DNA of 64,000 nucleotides from Bremerella alba (GCF_013618625.1 NZ_JABRWO010000001.1:434001-498000); one strand, 5' to 3'. Positions 45,364-56,987 are shown, numbered from the stretch's first letter. Notes: generated by a model not told the origin, from the sequence alone. Made by a program: numbers and translations.

Positions 45364-45753
45364 TCGCTTCGCTGATAGTTTTCAGTTTGAAGTGTTCAGT
45401 TCTCAGGAGGAAAATCGTTGAGAGTGATCGTGATTGTTTCCTGTATCCCGTTTTAACAACAGGGCCCTATGCCGTAGGTTGGTCCACGAAAACCCAGGTT
45501 CGCCCCTCACCCGCCCCCTCTTCCCAAAGGGTCTAGCGCACAGGAGTTAGGCCAATACACCGATTTGCGTTGACTCCCTCTTGCTGAAAACCGAACCCCG
45601 AAAACTGAACTCTCTCAACTTCCCTCTAGTTGCCACCCTGGGAGGGCCCTGTTAGCTTGAACTGAATTGCCACTCATCATTTATACCTTTAAGGTCGGGA
45701 TTGCCCCATGACAGGGGCCAGGCACCATGTCCCGCCTTTTACGCCCAGCATGA
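45364..45753. other. Divergent intergenic region dGTPase-like/uvrA with partial repeat
   Basis: 390 bases. It contains a fragment of the dispersed repeat (16-mer identical to that at about 42423, here at about 45498-45513), and further on a CAGGGGCCAGGCACC stretch. No gene. The uvrA promoter must lie here but no clear hexamer pair stands out. Confidence 0.55.
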
Positions 45754-48633
<2,880 letters not shown>

Positions 48634-48666
48634 GCTTCCTGCTAATCTTATTCTTACCTGTCTTTT

Positions 48667-48701
48667 GAGTGTGGCATCGACCTCAGTATCATGGCACACT
48701 C
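48667..48701. terminator. Hairpin after uvrA
   Basis: GAGTGTGGCAT (48667-48677) and ATGGCACACTC (48691-48701) pair with one mismatch over 11 bases, 33 bases after the uvrA stop. No T run follows. Confidence 0.45.
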
Positions 48702-48820
48702 CGTGAACAAATTCTCATCCGGGTATACTGCGCCGAGCAGTTTAACCATGCCTAAATGAACCACGACTTGTTGTTTCGTGTCAGTAGCTTCGCACCCCCT
48801 AAGCCTTAATAGGTAAAGAG

Positions 48821-49519
48821 ATGGACAAGTCATTTCAAATCAATGCCAATCAATTCAAGGAGCACCTCCACGTTTTTAAAAACGCCCCCAGTCATGAGAG
48901 CGTTGAGGAGTATATTGCTGTCGAAGAAGAGCTGAAAAAAGAAGTTAACGACATAATCCAATCCATCGGAACCCGACACTCTAGCGGTGGTTATAATATC
49001 GATTTGAGACATACTCCAGCGCACAAAGGAAGAATGCTAATACGAGCCATTTTCTCTACGATTGAAGGTGTCGTCTATTGCATGAAGCAAATAGCGGCTT
49101 CGAGCCGCGATCTCGACGAGCAACTTACGCTCGAAGAACTGCTTATCTGTAAAGAAGTTGGAATTGATTTAAAGAACAATGGGAAAATTAAAGACTCAAG
49201 GATGCGACTTCGATTTGCACCTAACTTGAGATTTGCGTTTGCCATCCTATCGAAAGTACTTGCCCCGAGTTTCAGTCTAGACACTTCGAAAGAAGGATGG
49301 AATTGCATGATTCGCTCGGTAGAAGTTAGGAACAGAATCACGCACCCCAAAAATGCGTCTGACTTAGTTTTGACCCCAGAGGAATTAAGTACAGCACTAA
49401 CGGCATATCTTTGGTTCAATCAGCAAAACGAGGTCATGATTAGCCTGTTTGATCAACGTGTCGAAAAGTCGAGAGACTTTTGGCAGGAGATGCGGCGACG
49501 CGGCACGGAGAACAAATAG
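48821..49519 (+). CDS. Hypothetical protein with HEPN-type RNxxxH motif
   Basis: 232 residues, largely helical, with no membrane segment or signal peptide. Near the C-terminus SVEVRNRITHPKNASDL contains R170-N-x3-H175, the R-X4-H signature of HEPN ribonuclease-type domains, placed between predicted helices as in that fold. I do not recognise the rest. The gene is visibly AT-richer than uvrA and msrA on either side, and the conserved gene downstream is truncated beside it (49525-49748), both suggesting acquisition. No nucleotidyltransferase partner is present. Function could be defence-related or a stand-alone RNase; this is inference. Confidence 0.65.
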   Translation: MDKSFQINANQFKEHLHVFKNAPSHESVEEYIAVEEELKKEVNDIIQSIGTRHSSGGYNIDLRHTPAHKGRMLIRAIFSTIEGVVYCMKQIAASSRDLDEQLTLEELLICKEVGIDLKNNGKIKDSRMRLRFAPNLRFAFAILSKVLAPSFSLDTSKEGWNCMIRSVEVRNRITHPKNASDLVLTPEELSTALTAYLWFNQQNEVMISLFDQRVEKSRDFWQEMRRRGTENK

Positions 49520-49524
49520 TAAAG

Positions 49525-49748
49525 TAGGGCCCGGACAGCGCGTCTTGAAACCCTTTCAGCGGCACGACCCTTGAAATGCAAGCTTCATCCAAATTGATGC
49601 CTGGCATTTCCACTAGCGGCGTATCGCCGTCGTGACTCACTTACGCGACAAAGTGATCGCCATAGTAGATTTCGGCAATTACCTTTTCGTGGCCGGGACA
49701 ACTGGACACCAATACGTGAAACGGGTTGCTCGACGAAGTGTCGTCCAT
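49525..49748 (-). pseudogene. Small conserved protein gene broken by a stop codon and truncated
   Basis: From an ATG at 49748 (GGAG nine bases upstream) the minus strand reads NPFHVLVSSCPGHEKVIAEI, then YYGDHFVA, and then a TAA (49641-49643, codon 36). The same frame goes on as VSHDGDTPLVEMPGINLDEA, then CISRVVPLKGFQDAL, before losing protein-like character near 49525 and running antisense into the HEPN-like gene. The two halves read as one small globular protein of about 75-80 residues, of a kind I believe is conserved in planctomycetes (from memory). A single base change would restore the frame, and the C-terminal end seems cut where the foreign-looking gene begins. Confidence 0.6.
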
Positions 49749-50192
49749 CAATCACGGCTCCGGGAATTACATCAAGGTTTCTCTGCCCTCTTACTTTACT
49801 CCCAGGCAAGAGGACACTCGACTTCTTCTCGGTTGCCTGTCCCCAGCCTCCTAGACAGTGCGAGCAAAAAATTGCTGGGCACCCCATCTCAATGAAGCAC
49901 TTCGCCTCTAAATTGCACATACACCCTGCGGATCATGATCCGTCCGGGGGTGCTGTACCCTCGTCTTCGTTAGCAGAAACGTATGTTCATGGTGCGACTG
50001 GCCGCGCCGCTCGGCCCCAACCATCAGGCACCTATACAGCCCGCCGCAGTTGCGTTGGAGTTAGGCATACGTGCACGCATATAATACGACAACCCCATTT
50101 CCCTTTGTTTCACAAGCGAGCGTGCATGCGTCTAGAGTGGTCTTCGGCCACGTACCGGCGCTGCGGCTCCCTTTATATTTAGGAGCATCACC
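49749..50192. other. Intergenic region upstream of msrA
   Basis: 444 bases. I see no gene or recognisable structured RNA; tRNA and SRP RNA landmarks were looked for and not found. A promoter-like TATAAT lies at 50080-50085. Confidence 0.45.
50055..50085 (+). promoter_or_regulatory. Candidate msrA promoter
   Basis: TTGGAG (50055-50060), 19 bases, then a perfect TATAAT (50080-50085), about 108 bases before the msrA ATG. The spacer is longer than optimal. Confidence 0.4.
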
Positions 50193-50729
50193 ATGGCAGA
50201 TTTCCAAACGGCAACTTTCGGCGGCGGGTGCTTCTGGTGCACCGAGGCCGTGTTTCTAGAGCTTCGTGGCGTGAAGAGCGTGCAGTCCGGCTATGCCGGT
50301 GGGCACGTTGCCAATCCAACCTACGAGCAAATCTGCACCAAGAAGACCGGGCACGCCGAGGTGATTCAAATTACTTACGACCCCGATCAGATCAGCTACG
50401 AAGGTTTGCTGGAGATCTTCTTTCAAACGCACGACCCAACCACCAAAGACCAGCAAGGTAACGACGTCGGCCCGCAGTATCGCAGTGCGGTCTTCTACCA
50501 TTCGGACGAGCAGAAGCAGACAGCCAAGCAGTTCATCGGCAAGCTTGAAGAAAGCAACGCATTCTCGGCCCCGATCGTGACCGAAGTGACCGAGATCAAC
50601 AACTATTACTCGGCCGAAAACTACCACCAGGATTACGTCGCCAATAACCCCGGCAACCCGTACTGCGCGATGGTCGTTCGCCCAAAGCTCGACAAGTTTC
50701 GCCAGCAATTTGCTGAGAAGCTGAAGTAA
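50193..50729 (+). CDS. msrA: Peptide methionine-(S)-S-oxide reductase MsrA
   Basis: 178 residues, with AGGAG about 8 bases upstream of the ATG. GGGCFWCTEAVF holds the catalytic Cys13, followed by GVKSVQSGYAGG, PTYEQICTKKTGHAEVIQI and FFQTHDPTTKDQQGNDVGPQ, all canonical. It reduces methionine S-sulfoxide in proteins, using thioredoxin to regenerate. Resolving cysteines of the C-terminal type are not obvious. Cytoplasmic; no signal peptide. Confidence 0.97.
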   Translation: MADFQTATFGGGCFWCTEAVFLELRGVKSVQSGYAGGHVANPTYEQICTKKTGHAEVIQITYDPDQISYEGLLEIFFQTHDPTTKDQQGNDVGPQYRSAVFYHSDEQKQTAKQFIGKLEESNAFSAPIVTEVTEINNYYSAENYHQDYVANNPGNPYCAMVVRPKLDKFRQQFAEKLK

Positions 50730-50734
50730 CGGCG

Positions 50735-52126
50735 TTACTTCCGTTCAAACTTGAACTTGAAGCGGTCGTTCTCGACGTGGGCTTCGTCGAAGATCTCGCG
50801 AACCTTGGCAATCACCAGCGGGTGATGCTCGGAAAGGTCGACGTTTTCTTCGATGTCCTTGTCGATGTTGTACAGCGATATGTGGGCATCAGGATTGTTG
50901 GTCATGTTGTTTTGAACCGCTTTCCATTGGCCCATGCGAACGGCCCGTTTGCCGCCCCGTTCCAAGAATTCCCAGTACAGGTAATCGTGCTGCGGCTGAG
51001 CCCCTTCGCCGGTGAGAGTCGGCAACATGCTGATCCCGTCGATGCCGGCAGGAATGTCGGCTCCGGCAAGTTGACAAAGCGTCGGCAACACATCCCAGTG
51101 AGCGCTGATCAGATCGCTTTCGCTGCCCGCTTTCACATGGCCAGGCCAACGAATAATGAAAGGAGCCCGAATACCGCCGTCGATCAGGTCGCGTTTGTGA
51201 CCGCGATAAGGTCCGTTGCTGTTGAAGAAGTCGGGATCGTGACCACCTTCCTTGTGAGCCCCGTTATCGCTGGTGAACATAATGATTGTGTCGTCGTCCA
51301 AACCAAGTTGCTTAACCAGGTGCATCACGCGGCCGACGTCCTCGTCCATTTTGGTGCACATTCCGGCGAACGCGGCAATGGGGTTTTTAACGGGAGGCCC
51401 GGCGTACTTGCCGATCTTGTTTTCATACTCCGAGAACTTCTGCCGGTAAGGAGCCACATACTCTTCCGGCACGTGCATCGCGGCGTGCGGGATAGCGATC
51501 GGCAGGTAGCAAAAGAAGGGCTTGTCCTTATTGTCGCGAATGAACTGCAAGGCGCGGTCCATGATCAAATCGTGTGAGTAGGTCTTGCCGTCGAGCTCTA
51601 TCTTCTTCTCGTTGTCGAACATCCAAGTCGGGTAGTAAGTATGAGCATTCCGTTGGCAGTTGTAACCGTAGAAAACATCGAAGCCTTGCTTGTTGGGATC
51701 CCCTTCGGAACCAGGATAGCCAAGGCCCCATTTGCCGAACGCACCGGTCGTGTAGCCTGCTTCCTTAAGCAGTTTCGGCAGGGTGATCGTATCGGCCGGA
51801 ATAGGCTCTTGCCCGACCGGTTTCACTTCAGCATTACCGCGAACCGGCGTGTGCCCGGTGTGCAGCCCCGTCATCAGCACACTGCGGGTAGGTGCACAAA
51901 CCGTGCTGCCGCTGTAGTGCTGCGAGAACTTCATTCCCTCGGCGGCCAAGCGGTCGATGTTGGGGGTCTCGAACTTCTCTTGGCCATAGCAACCAAGATC
52001 GCCAATCCCCAGATCGTCGGCAAGGATGTAAATAATGTTTGGCTTTTTGGCTTCGGCGAAATTTGGAAAAACAAAACCAAGGCCGGCAATGGCCAACAAC
52101 CAAATGGCAAATGTGCGGGTCATCAT
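50735..52126 (-). CDS. Secreted arylsulfatase
   Basis: 463 residues with a signal peptide (FAIWLLAIAGLGFVFPNFAEA). KPNIIYILADDLGIGDLGCY gives the metal-binding DD. C77-A-P-T-R81 with SVLMTG is the type I sulfatase motif whose Cys is converted to formylglycine. Later HAAMHVPEEY, MFTSDNGAHKEGG and RGHKRDLIDGGIRAPFIIRW are conserved metal and substrate regions. It hydrolyses sulfate esters, here probably of polysaccharides, outside the cytoplasm. Third gene of a minus-strand cluster with a LamG protein and a pyruvyl-transferase-like protein, 50 bases after the latter. Confidence 0.95.
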   Translation of the reverse strand: MMTRTFAIWLLAIAGLGFVFPNFAEAKKPNIIYILADDLGIGDLGCYGQEKFETPNIDRLAAEGMKFSQHYSGSTVCAPTRSVLMTGLHTGHTPVRGNAEVKPVGQEPIPADTITLPKLLKEAGYTTGAFGKWGLGYPGSEGDPNKQGFDVFYGYNCQRNAHTYYPTWMFDNEKKIELDGKTYSHDLIMDRALQFIRDNKDKPFFCYLPIAIPHAAMHVPEEYVAPYRQKFSEYENKIGKYAGPPVKNPIAAFAGMCTKMDEDVGRVMHLVKQLGLDDDTIIMFTSDNGAHKEGGHDPDFFNSNGPYRGHKRDLIDGGIRAPFIIRWPGHVKAGSESDLISAHWDVLPTLCQLAGADIPAGIDGISMLPTLTGEGAQPQHDYLYWEFLERGGKRAVRMGQWKAVQNNMTNNPDAHISLYNIDKDIEENVDLSEHHPLVIAKVREIFDEAHVENDRFKFKFERK

Positions 52127-52176
52127 GAGAACGATTGCCTAAAGGAAACAACGGTAAGGGGGAGCGTGCATTTTAC

Positions 52177-53430
52177 TCAGAGACCAACCAACTGGCGAAC
52201 GACTTCCATCGACTCGCGTTGCCGCCTGGTCACAATGGCCTGGGCTTGGGCAACCATTTGCTGGGCGTGCTCTGGCCGCTTCACTAAGTCTAACACGGAG
52301 GACGGATACTGGGCGACTTGCTCTGGTTGATCGACATCGAACAGCCAATCACCCAGGCCAATATCTTGCCACATAAACCCTTTGGAGGTCTGCTCTTCAA
52401 ACCTGCCGACGATCGCCGGAACGCCGTTGCCAATACACATGATCGGCGAGTGCATTTCCAGCCCGAAGAACCCAGCCGAGCGAACGTACGTGCTGAGGGC
52501 CTGATCGGTGAGCCAAAATTTGTCGCGCCAGACTACGTTCTGCTTCACCTCGTCCGACAGATGGTCGTAGATGTTTTGCTTGGTGACCTTCATTTGGGTC
52601 ATATCCTCGGGACATAAGAGCACCTTTTTGTCGGTCTCGGTCACCACCTTAGCAATCGCCTCGCGGATCGGCTGGTGGTCGTGGTCCTTCATCGCCTTAT
52701 TACGAGCATGCCGTTTTTCGTCGAGCTTTCGCCCCTGCTTCACTTCCCAATAAGGCGTGTACCGTAAGCGGGTAATGCAGCACAGAAACTCGCCCCGCTC
52801 GAGCCCCACTTTCTTCAAGTAGGCATCCGCAGCGGCATCGTCTCGCAGGTCGCAGGCAAACGCACCATCAGGGCCGAACTCCATGATCGGGCTCTGGATG
52901 CCATCCTGCTTCGCCTTCTTCAACGAGATCGAATCACGAAAGTAAACAAACTTGGCAGAGCTCATCAGGTCGATCGTTTCCCGATCGGCGCCGCCATAGG
53001 TGATGCCATAAATACCAAATGGCTTCTTCGTGTGTTGGACAAACCGCCCCACGTCACGGCGGGCCACAAAGGAAGGGCCCGAGCCATGCAGCAGAAAGTC
53101 ACACGAATTGACGGCATCTTTCAACTCGGCGTTGGAAAACTTACCCGACTCACCGATAGAACCTTTTACGACACGCATGTCGGGAAACCGCTTGGCTTCC
53201 ATCGCGTGGACCTCTTCCGAGAAGTCGCCTGAGGCCCACAGCGTGACTTCGGCCTCCGGCAGGTACTTCTCGAGCAATGCCATCACCCCTGGTGTGTGGG
53301 CGATGTCACCGATGTTCACGACTTGCCAGGAAGACCGCAGAATGATCCGCGGCCGCTTGGCCGGCGCCGCATAGACCTTAGAAGCCAACGCGGCAGCCAC
53401 GGAAGTTTGCAAGAACGTACGACGCTTCAT
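52177..53430 (-). CDS. Polysaccharide pyruvyl transferase family protein, exported
   Basis: 417 residues. Starts with a twin-arginine-like leader (KRRTFLQTSVAAALA). The body matches the polysaccharide pyruvyl transferase family pattern: NIGDIAHTPGVMALLEKYLP, CDFLLHGSGPSFVARRDV, then PFGIYGITYGG, and a later GFFGLEMHSPIMCIGNGVPA that corresponds to the conserved H-x-P region. Intracellular family members add pyruvate ketals to sugars. An exported one is odd, and its reaction may differ. It lies 44 bases downstream of the LamG gene. Confidence 0.8.
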   Translation of the reverse strand: MKRRTFLQTSVAAALASKVYAAPAKRPRIILRSSWQVVNIGDIAHTPGVMALLEKYLPEAEVTLWASGDFSEEVHAMEAKRFPDMRVVKGSIGESGKFSNAELKDAVNSCDFLLHGSGPSFVARRDVGRFVQHTKKPFGIYGITYGGADRETIDLMSSAKFVYFRDSISLKKAKQDGIQSPIMEFGPDGAFACDLRDDAAADAYLKKVGLERGEFLCCITRLRYTPYWEVKQGRKLDEKRHARNKAMKDHDHQPIREAIAKVVTETDKKVLLCPEDMTQMKVTKQNIYDHLSDEVKQNVVWRDKFWLTDQALSTYVRSAGFFGLEMHSPIMCIGNGVPAIVGRFEEQTSKGFMWQDIGLGDWLFDVDQPEQVAQYPSSVLDLVKRPEHAQQMVAQAQAIVTRRQRESMEVVRQLVGL

Positions 53431-53474
53431 AGGAAGAACCCAAACAGGCGAAAGGAGTGTCGATGAGGCCGCAA

Positions 53475-54473
53475 TTACTTTTTGTCGGCGGCATTCAATG
53501 CGTCGATGTTGGCCGATTCATGCAACGCAAGAATCTCTTCGTCGGTAAGTGCCCGATCGAAGACTGCCAGGCCGCCGAACTTGCCTTTGGTCGATTCGCG
53601 CAGAAACGAACCGACCGCATAGCGTGCACCGACGGTAAAGTCGGACCCACCGTCTGGCTTCGACTCGGTGTGCTTTTCAGGGTCGTAGGTGAAGATACCG
53701 CGACCGTGGTAATACGGATTCATCCCGCGATCTTTACCGTCGGGACCTTCCTGGGTGAAGTAGCGATCGTCTCGACGATCCTTCTTCGGATCGAGCTCAC
53801 GCTTCTCGTAGGTTCCGTTGATGTAGGCGGTGATTGTTTTGCCGTCGTAAGTGAACGCTAAGGTGCACCACTCTTCTTCAGGAACTTTACGCTTGGTCGC
53901 GGCATAGTCGGCACACCAAGGAAAAGCTGAGCCATCGGCGCGACGCGTAACGCCCCCTTCGCTGCTGATGTGAGGCACCAATTGATTCGGGCCGCCGTAA
54001 GCCGGCATATTCATCAACAGGGCATACTGACGCGTGCCGCTGTCGTCGTCGCGTCCTTTACCTTCGCTCCACATGCCCGCAATCGTACGGCTTTGGCGAA
54101 GATCGATAACCCGCACCACGGCGAACATGCTGACCTGAGCATCCGGCCCGCTTATGTTGAGCTTACCGGTCTTTTCGTAAGGAAGCTCGAGATACTGCTT
54201 GCCGTTAAAGTCGACGCTATGCCCCGAGTACGGCCCCTGGTCTGCCCGGGCAATGGGTCCGTTCACTTCGCTCAGTGGGAAATCCCCTGCCGAGGCGATC
54301 GACTTGCGGGCCTGTGTGGGCTCTTCATCGAACGTCCAGAAAGCCACCAAGCCTGGGGTCTTCAATACAACCGAAGGATCGCCGGCCGGCTCATGCGCAT
54401 GGACAGTGGCAAGCGGCGCGACAGCAAAAATGAGTCCCATCAAAAGGGAAAGCGTATGGATCGATCGAAGCAT
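53475..54473 (-). CDS. Secreted LamG/concanavalin-like domain protein
   Basis: 332 residues. Signal peptide ([17 protein letters not shown]), then a laminin-G/jelly-roll domain: [60 protein letters not shown] and [20 protein letters not shown]. Such domains bind carbohydrates and are very common on planctomycete surface proteins. First gene of the LamG - pyruvyl transferase - sulfatase set on the minus strand; together they suggest handling of a modified, sulfated polysaccharide. Confidence 0.87.
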   Translation of the reverse strand: MLRSIHTLSLLMGLIFAVAPLATVHAHEPAGDPSVVLKTPGLVAFWTFDEEPTQARKSIASAGDFPLSEVNGPIARADQGPYSGHSVDFNGKQYLELPYEKTGKLNISGPDAQVSMFAVVRVIDLRQSRTIAGMWSEGKGRDDDSGTRQYALLMNMPAYGGPNQLVPHISSEGGVTRRADGSAFPWCADYAATKRKVPEEEWCTLAFTYDGKTITAYINGTYEKRELDPKKDRRDDRYFTQEGPDGKDRGMNPYYHGRGIFTYDPEKHTESKPDGGSDFTVGARYAVGSFLRESTKGKFGGLAVFDRALTDEEILALHESANIDALNAADKK

Positions 54474-54607
54474 GACGAAGGTTCTCGAAGGGATTGGGGC
54501 AAGCCGAAACTACCGGGATTCGGCCTGCCATCGATATTAGTCGATCTCAATCCAACATGGAACCTTTTCGGACGAGGCAATTGCTCGGTCTGAGAATCAG
54601 CTGGAGC

Positions 54608-55045
54608 TTAATCGTCACTCAGTCCGGCCAACATGTCATCGAGCGACAGAGAGGGAATTGCGACGGCGAACGCGTCGTCGGCTATCTCAGAACTTGCGCT
54701 GGGTGCGCCACACGACGTGCCGGCACTGCAACAAGAGGCCACCGTCGAAGGACAGCAGCCTGAGGAGACTCCGACCGACATCCCAGCCGAGCAGGCTTCA
54801 CTTGAAGCAGAGCTAGCAAAGAGAGTCTCTTGGTACTCCTTGGGAAGGTACTGCGTCACGGCCACGGCGACCTCTGGCGAGACAACCGTGATGACCAGCG
54901 CCAAGACCGTCAGGCCTGCGAACCCATAGGCCGTGTTCTTCACCCAACCACCCAAGCGGCCAGGCGACGACGTCGATGGCGAACCTTGGCCGGTTGCTTC
55001 GGCTGTCTGATTATTGGACTCGTTCGTCTGATTTGAATTTTCCAT
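54608..55045 (-). CDS. Single-pass membrane protein with Cys-rich tail
   Basis: 145 residues. An N-terminal low-complexity Asn/Gln/Ser/Thr stretch, then a membrane helix at about 40-62 (GFAGLTVLALVITVVSPEVA). A small-residue tail follows with six cysteines (C85, C97, C98, C105, C106, C112), including two CC pairs. The C-terminus is acidic (SLSLDDMLAGLSDD). No family recognised. Two CC pairs suggest metal binding or disulfide bonding. Divergent from the DUF3050 gene across a 254-base gap, which may be shared regulatory DNA. Confidence 0.6.
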   Translation of the reverse strand: MENSNQTNESNNQTAEATGQGSPSTSSPGRLGGWVKNTAYGFAGLTVLALVITVVSPEVAVAVTQYLPKEYQETLFASSASSEACSAGMSVGVSSGCCPSTVASCCSAGTSCGAPSASSEIADDAFAVAIPSLSLDDMLAGLSDD

Positions 55046-55299
55046 CGTCTACTCTTTGGGGGGATCGTTAGAAACAGAATAAGACACCATAAGCCGTACT
55101 GACATTGTGCGGCCATTGTTCACTTTTTTTCGGTAAGACCTACTACCGTTAGGAGATCTTTCCAGGAATTTCACAATATCACCGGCGTTGAAGATGCGCT
55201 TTACCGAATTTGCATTTCCGATCCTCCGTTGTTTTGTTAGTTTCAAAGTGTGCTGTCCGTTACTTTATGGACACACCCAACCCCACTGCGAAGTAACAA

Positions 55300-56097
55300 A
55301 TGCCCATGATTATCATGCCTCCTTCGGCGCAGGAGCGCCTCGACCGTATTGAACAGGTTCTCGCACCTCAGCGGCAAGATTTGCTCGACCACCCGGTCTA
55401 CCAGCAAATTGGCAATGCCGATGCGCTGAAGGTCTTCATGCAGTACCACGTCTTCGCGGTCTGGGATTTCATGTCCCTGCTCAAGGCCCTGCAGTTGAAG
55501 CTCACCTGCACGACCGTTCCCTGGCTACCCACCGACAACAACCTGGGTCGCCGTCTGGTGAACGAAATTGTGCTGGCCGAAGAGAGCGACGAAGATGGCG
55601 AAGGGGGCTTCAGCAGTCACTTCGAGTTGTACCAAACCTCGATGCGTCAGATCGAAGCCGATAGCTATTTCATCGATCGCTTCCTCCAACGGCTCGACAA
55701 TGGTCGAGACGTCACAGCCGCACTGTACGAAGCCGACCTACCACGTCCGATCGTGCAGTTCGTGACCAACACGTTCGACCTGATCGCGAGCGACAATCTC
55801 TGCGCGATCGCATCTGGCTTCACCTACGGCCGTGAAGATCTTCTGCCTGGCGTCTTTCAAAAGATCGTCGCTCAGGTCAATCAAGAGCTATCTGGCTCGG
55901 CATCGAAATTTGTCTATTACCTCGACCGACACATCGAGCTCGACGGCGACTCGCACGGCCCAATGGCCCATCGCCTGCTTTCGCACTTGTGCGGCGAAGA
56001 CGATGCCAAATGGCAAGCAGCCGAAGACGCAGCCGTACGCAGCCTGGAAGCCAGACTGCTGTTGTGGAACGGCATGCTCGACGCACTGGCCTATTAG
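55300..56097 (+). CDS. DUF3050 protein (heme-oxygenase-like fold)
   Basis: 265 residues. It matches DUF3050 landmarks: HPVYQQIGNADALKVFMQYH, FAVWDFMSLLKALQ, RLVNEIVLAEESDED, SHFELYQTSM and FTYGREDLLPGVFQK, then YLDRHIELDGDSHGPMAHRL. The invariant His residues and all-helical pattern resemble the heme-oxygenase/TENA-like superfamily, whose members bind di-iron or heme centres. The reaction of DUF3050 proteins is unknown. A Met two codons after the first is an alternative start. Confidence 0.88.
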   Translation: MPMIIMPPSAQERLDRIEQVLAPQRQDLLDHPVYQQIGNADALKVFMQYHVFAVWDFMSLLKALQLKLTCTTVPWLPTDNNLGRRLVNEIVLAEESDEDGEGGFSSHFELYQTSMRQIEADSYFIDRFLQRLDNGRDVTAALYEADLPRPIVQFVTNTFDLIASDNLCAIASGFTYGREDLLPGVFQKIVAQVNQELSGSASKFVYYLDRHIELDGDSHGPMAHRLLSHLCGEDDAKWQAAEDAAVRSLEARLLLWNGMLDALAY

Positions 56098-56451
56098 GTC
56101 ACTGGATTTTGAACGTCAAGCGTGCTGATGTCGAGAGAGAATTTCGCGGAAAAAGGGCCGGGCAAATGTCTTCAAATCTTGCCTAGTGACACGGCCAAGC
56201 TTTCCACAGGTTCGACATCTCGAGGTGTGGCACTGCCGCCCTCGGCAGTGTGAAGCGACACATTGGATTGAATAGGGCATCTACCTAGGCGAGCAGTCAA
56301 ATCACGTGCACTTGTTGCGTTGAATCGAGCCCATCCAGGATTTGCACTGCCGAGGGCGACAGTGGCACACAATAAGAGGCTTCACGAGATGGTGAAGTTA
56401 ACTGCGCCACCCAGCCGATAGGATCCAGCGGCCTTAATTGCACGAGTTACT
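56098..56451. other. Intergenic region around the inverted-end element
   Basis: 354 bases between the DUF3050 gene and the convergent lipoprotein gene; apart from the 144-bp element nothing gene-like is seen. Confidence 0.5.
56225..56368. mobile_element. 144-bp element with 24-bp inverted ends (MITE-like)
   Basis: The sequence at 56225-56248 is repeated in inverted form at 56345-56368 with 22 of 24 matches. Each end also contains an inner hairpin (CACTGCCG with CGGCAGTG on the left). The 96 bases between have no gene. Size, structure and intergenic location fit a miniature inverted-repeat element. No target-site duplication or related transposase was identified. Confidence 0.6.
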
Positions 56452-56859
56452 CTATTTTCCTTTGCGACTTGGAATGTCCAGGTCGATGACATTCGTCCCC
56501 GCATCCACCTTCTTGACCAGCGTTGTGCTTTCGCGATTCATGTACTGAGTCTCTAGCTTCACTTTCGGCTTCGGAACATTGTCGATTAGATCCGTTGGTG
56601 TGACGTAGACGCGATACTCGCCTACGGGAATCTGATTGCTTCCTCGGCCGTAAGTCAGGCTGTAACTTCCGTCTTCGACGGCGCCACCAATTGCTTCGGC
56701 ACTGCCGTCAATAGGATCGAAATAGACGAAGAAGCCACCGCTTGGTTCTCCATCAACGTTCACGGTGCCGCTTACGGTGCCAGCATTACCGCTTCCACAT
56801 CCGGTCAAACCTAGAAGCAACAACGCGAGAACAATCCAGGAAGGTATAACTGTTTTCAT
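56452..56859 (-). CDS. Small lipoprotein with transthyretin-like domain
   Basis: 135 residues from the Met at 56859 (another Met three codons earlier). The frame reaches 56958 but the extra residues precede a proper signal peptide. Signal WIVLALLLLGLTGC with a good lipobox (LTGC), then GTVSGTVNVDGEPSGGFFVY, YSLTYGRGSNQIPVGEYRVY, and a final NVIDLDIP strand: the carboxypeptidase-regulatory-like fold. It follows a DUF1559 gene on the same strand by 128 bases, repeating the arrangement at 6225-7682. Anchored to a membrane; partner unknown. Confidence 0.82.
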   Translation of the reverse strand: MKTVIPSWIVLALLLLGLTGCGSGNAGTVSGTVNVDGEPSGGFFVYFDPIDGSAEAIGGAVEDGSYSLTYGRGSNQIPVGEYRVYVTPTDLIDNVPKPKVKLETQYMNRESTTLVKKVDAGTNVIDLDIPSRKGK

Positions 56860-56987
56860 TGCAAACATTTCCGAATGATCGAACAAGATAATCAAATGAG
56901 TAAGTTGGTGCGCGGACGTAAAGTGCACGAATGGCCACGAATTGCTCGATCGATACATCGAGCAATTCGCATTCGTACGGCAGAGAA

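Noticed and set aside
49930-50060. GC-rich stretch starting with GGGGGTGCTGT, reminiscent of the 4.5S SRP RNA start
   Set aside because: The conserved GGAAGCAGCC-type core expected in SRP RNA is missing and the ends do not pair.
50777-51577. 266-codon plus-strand frame antisense to the arylsulfatase
   Set aside because: Shadow of the sulfatase gene; no start context and no family resemblance.
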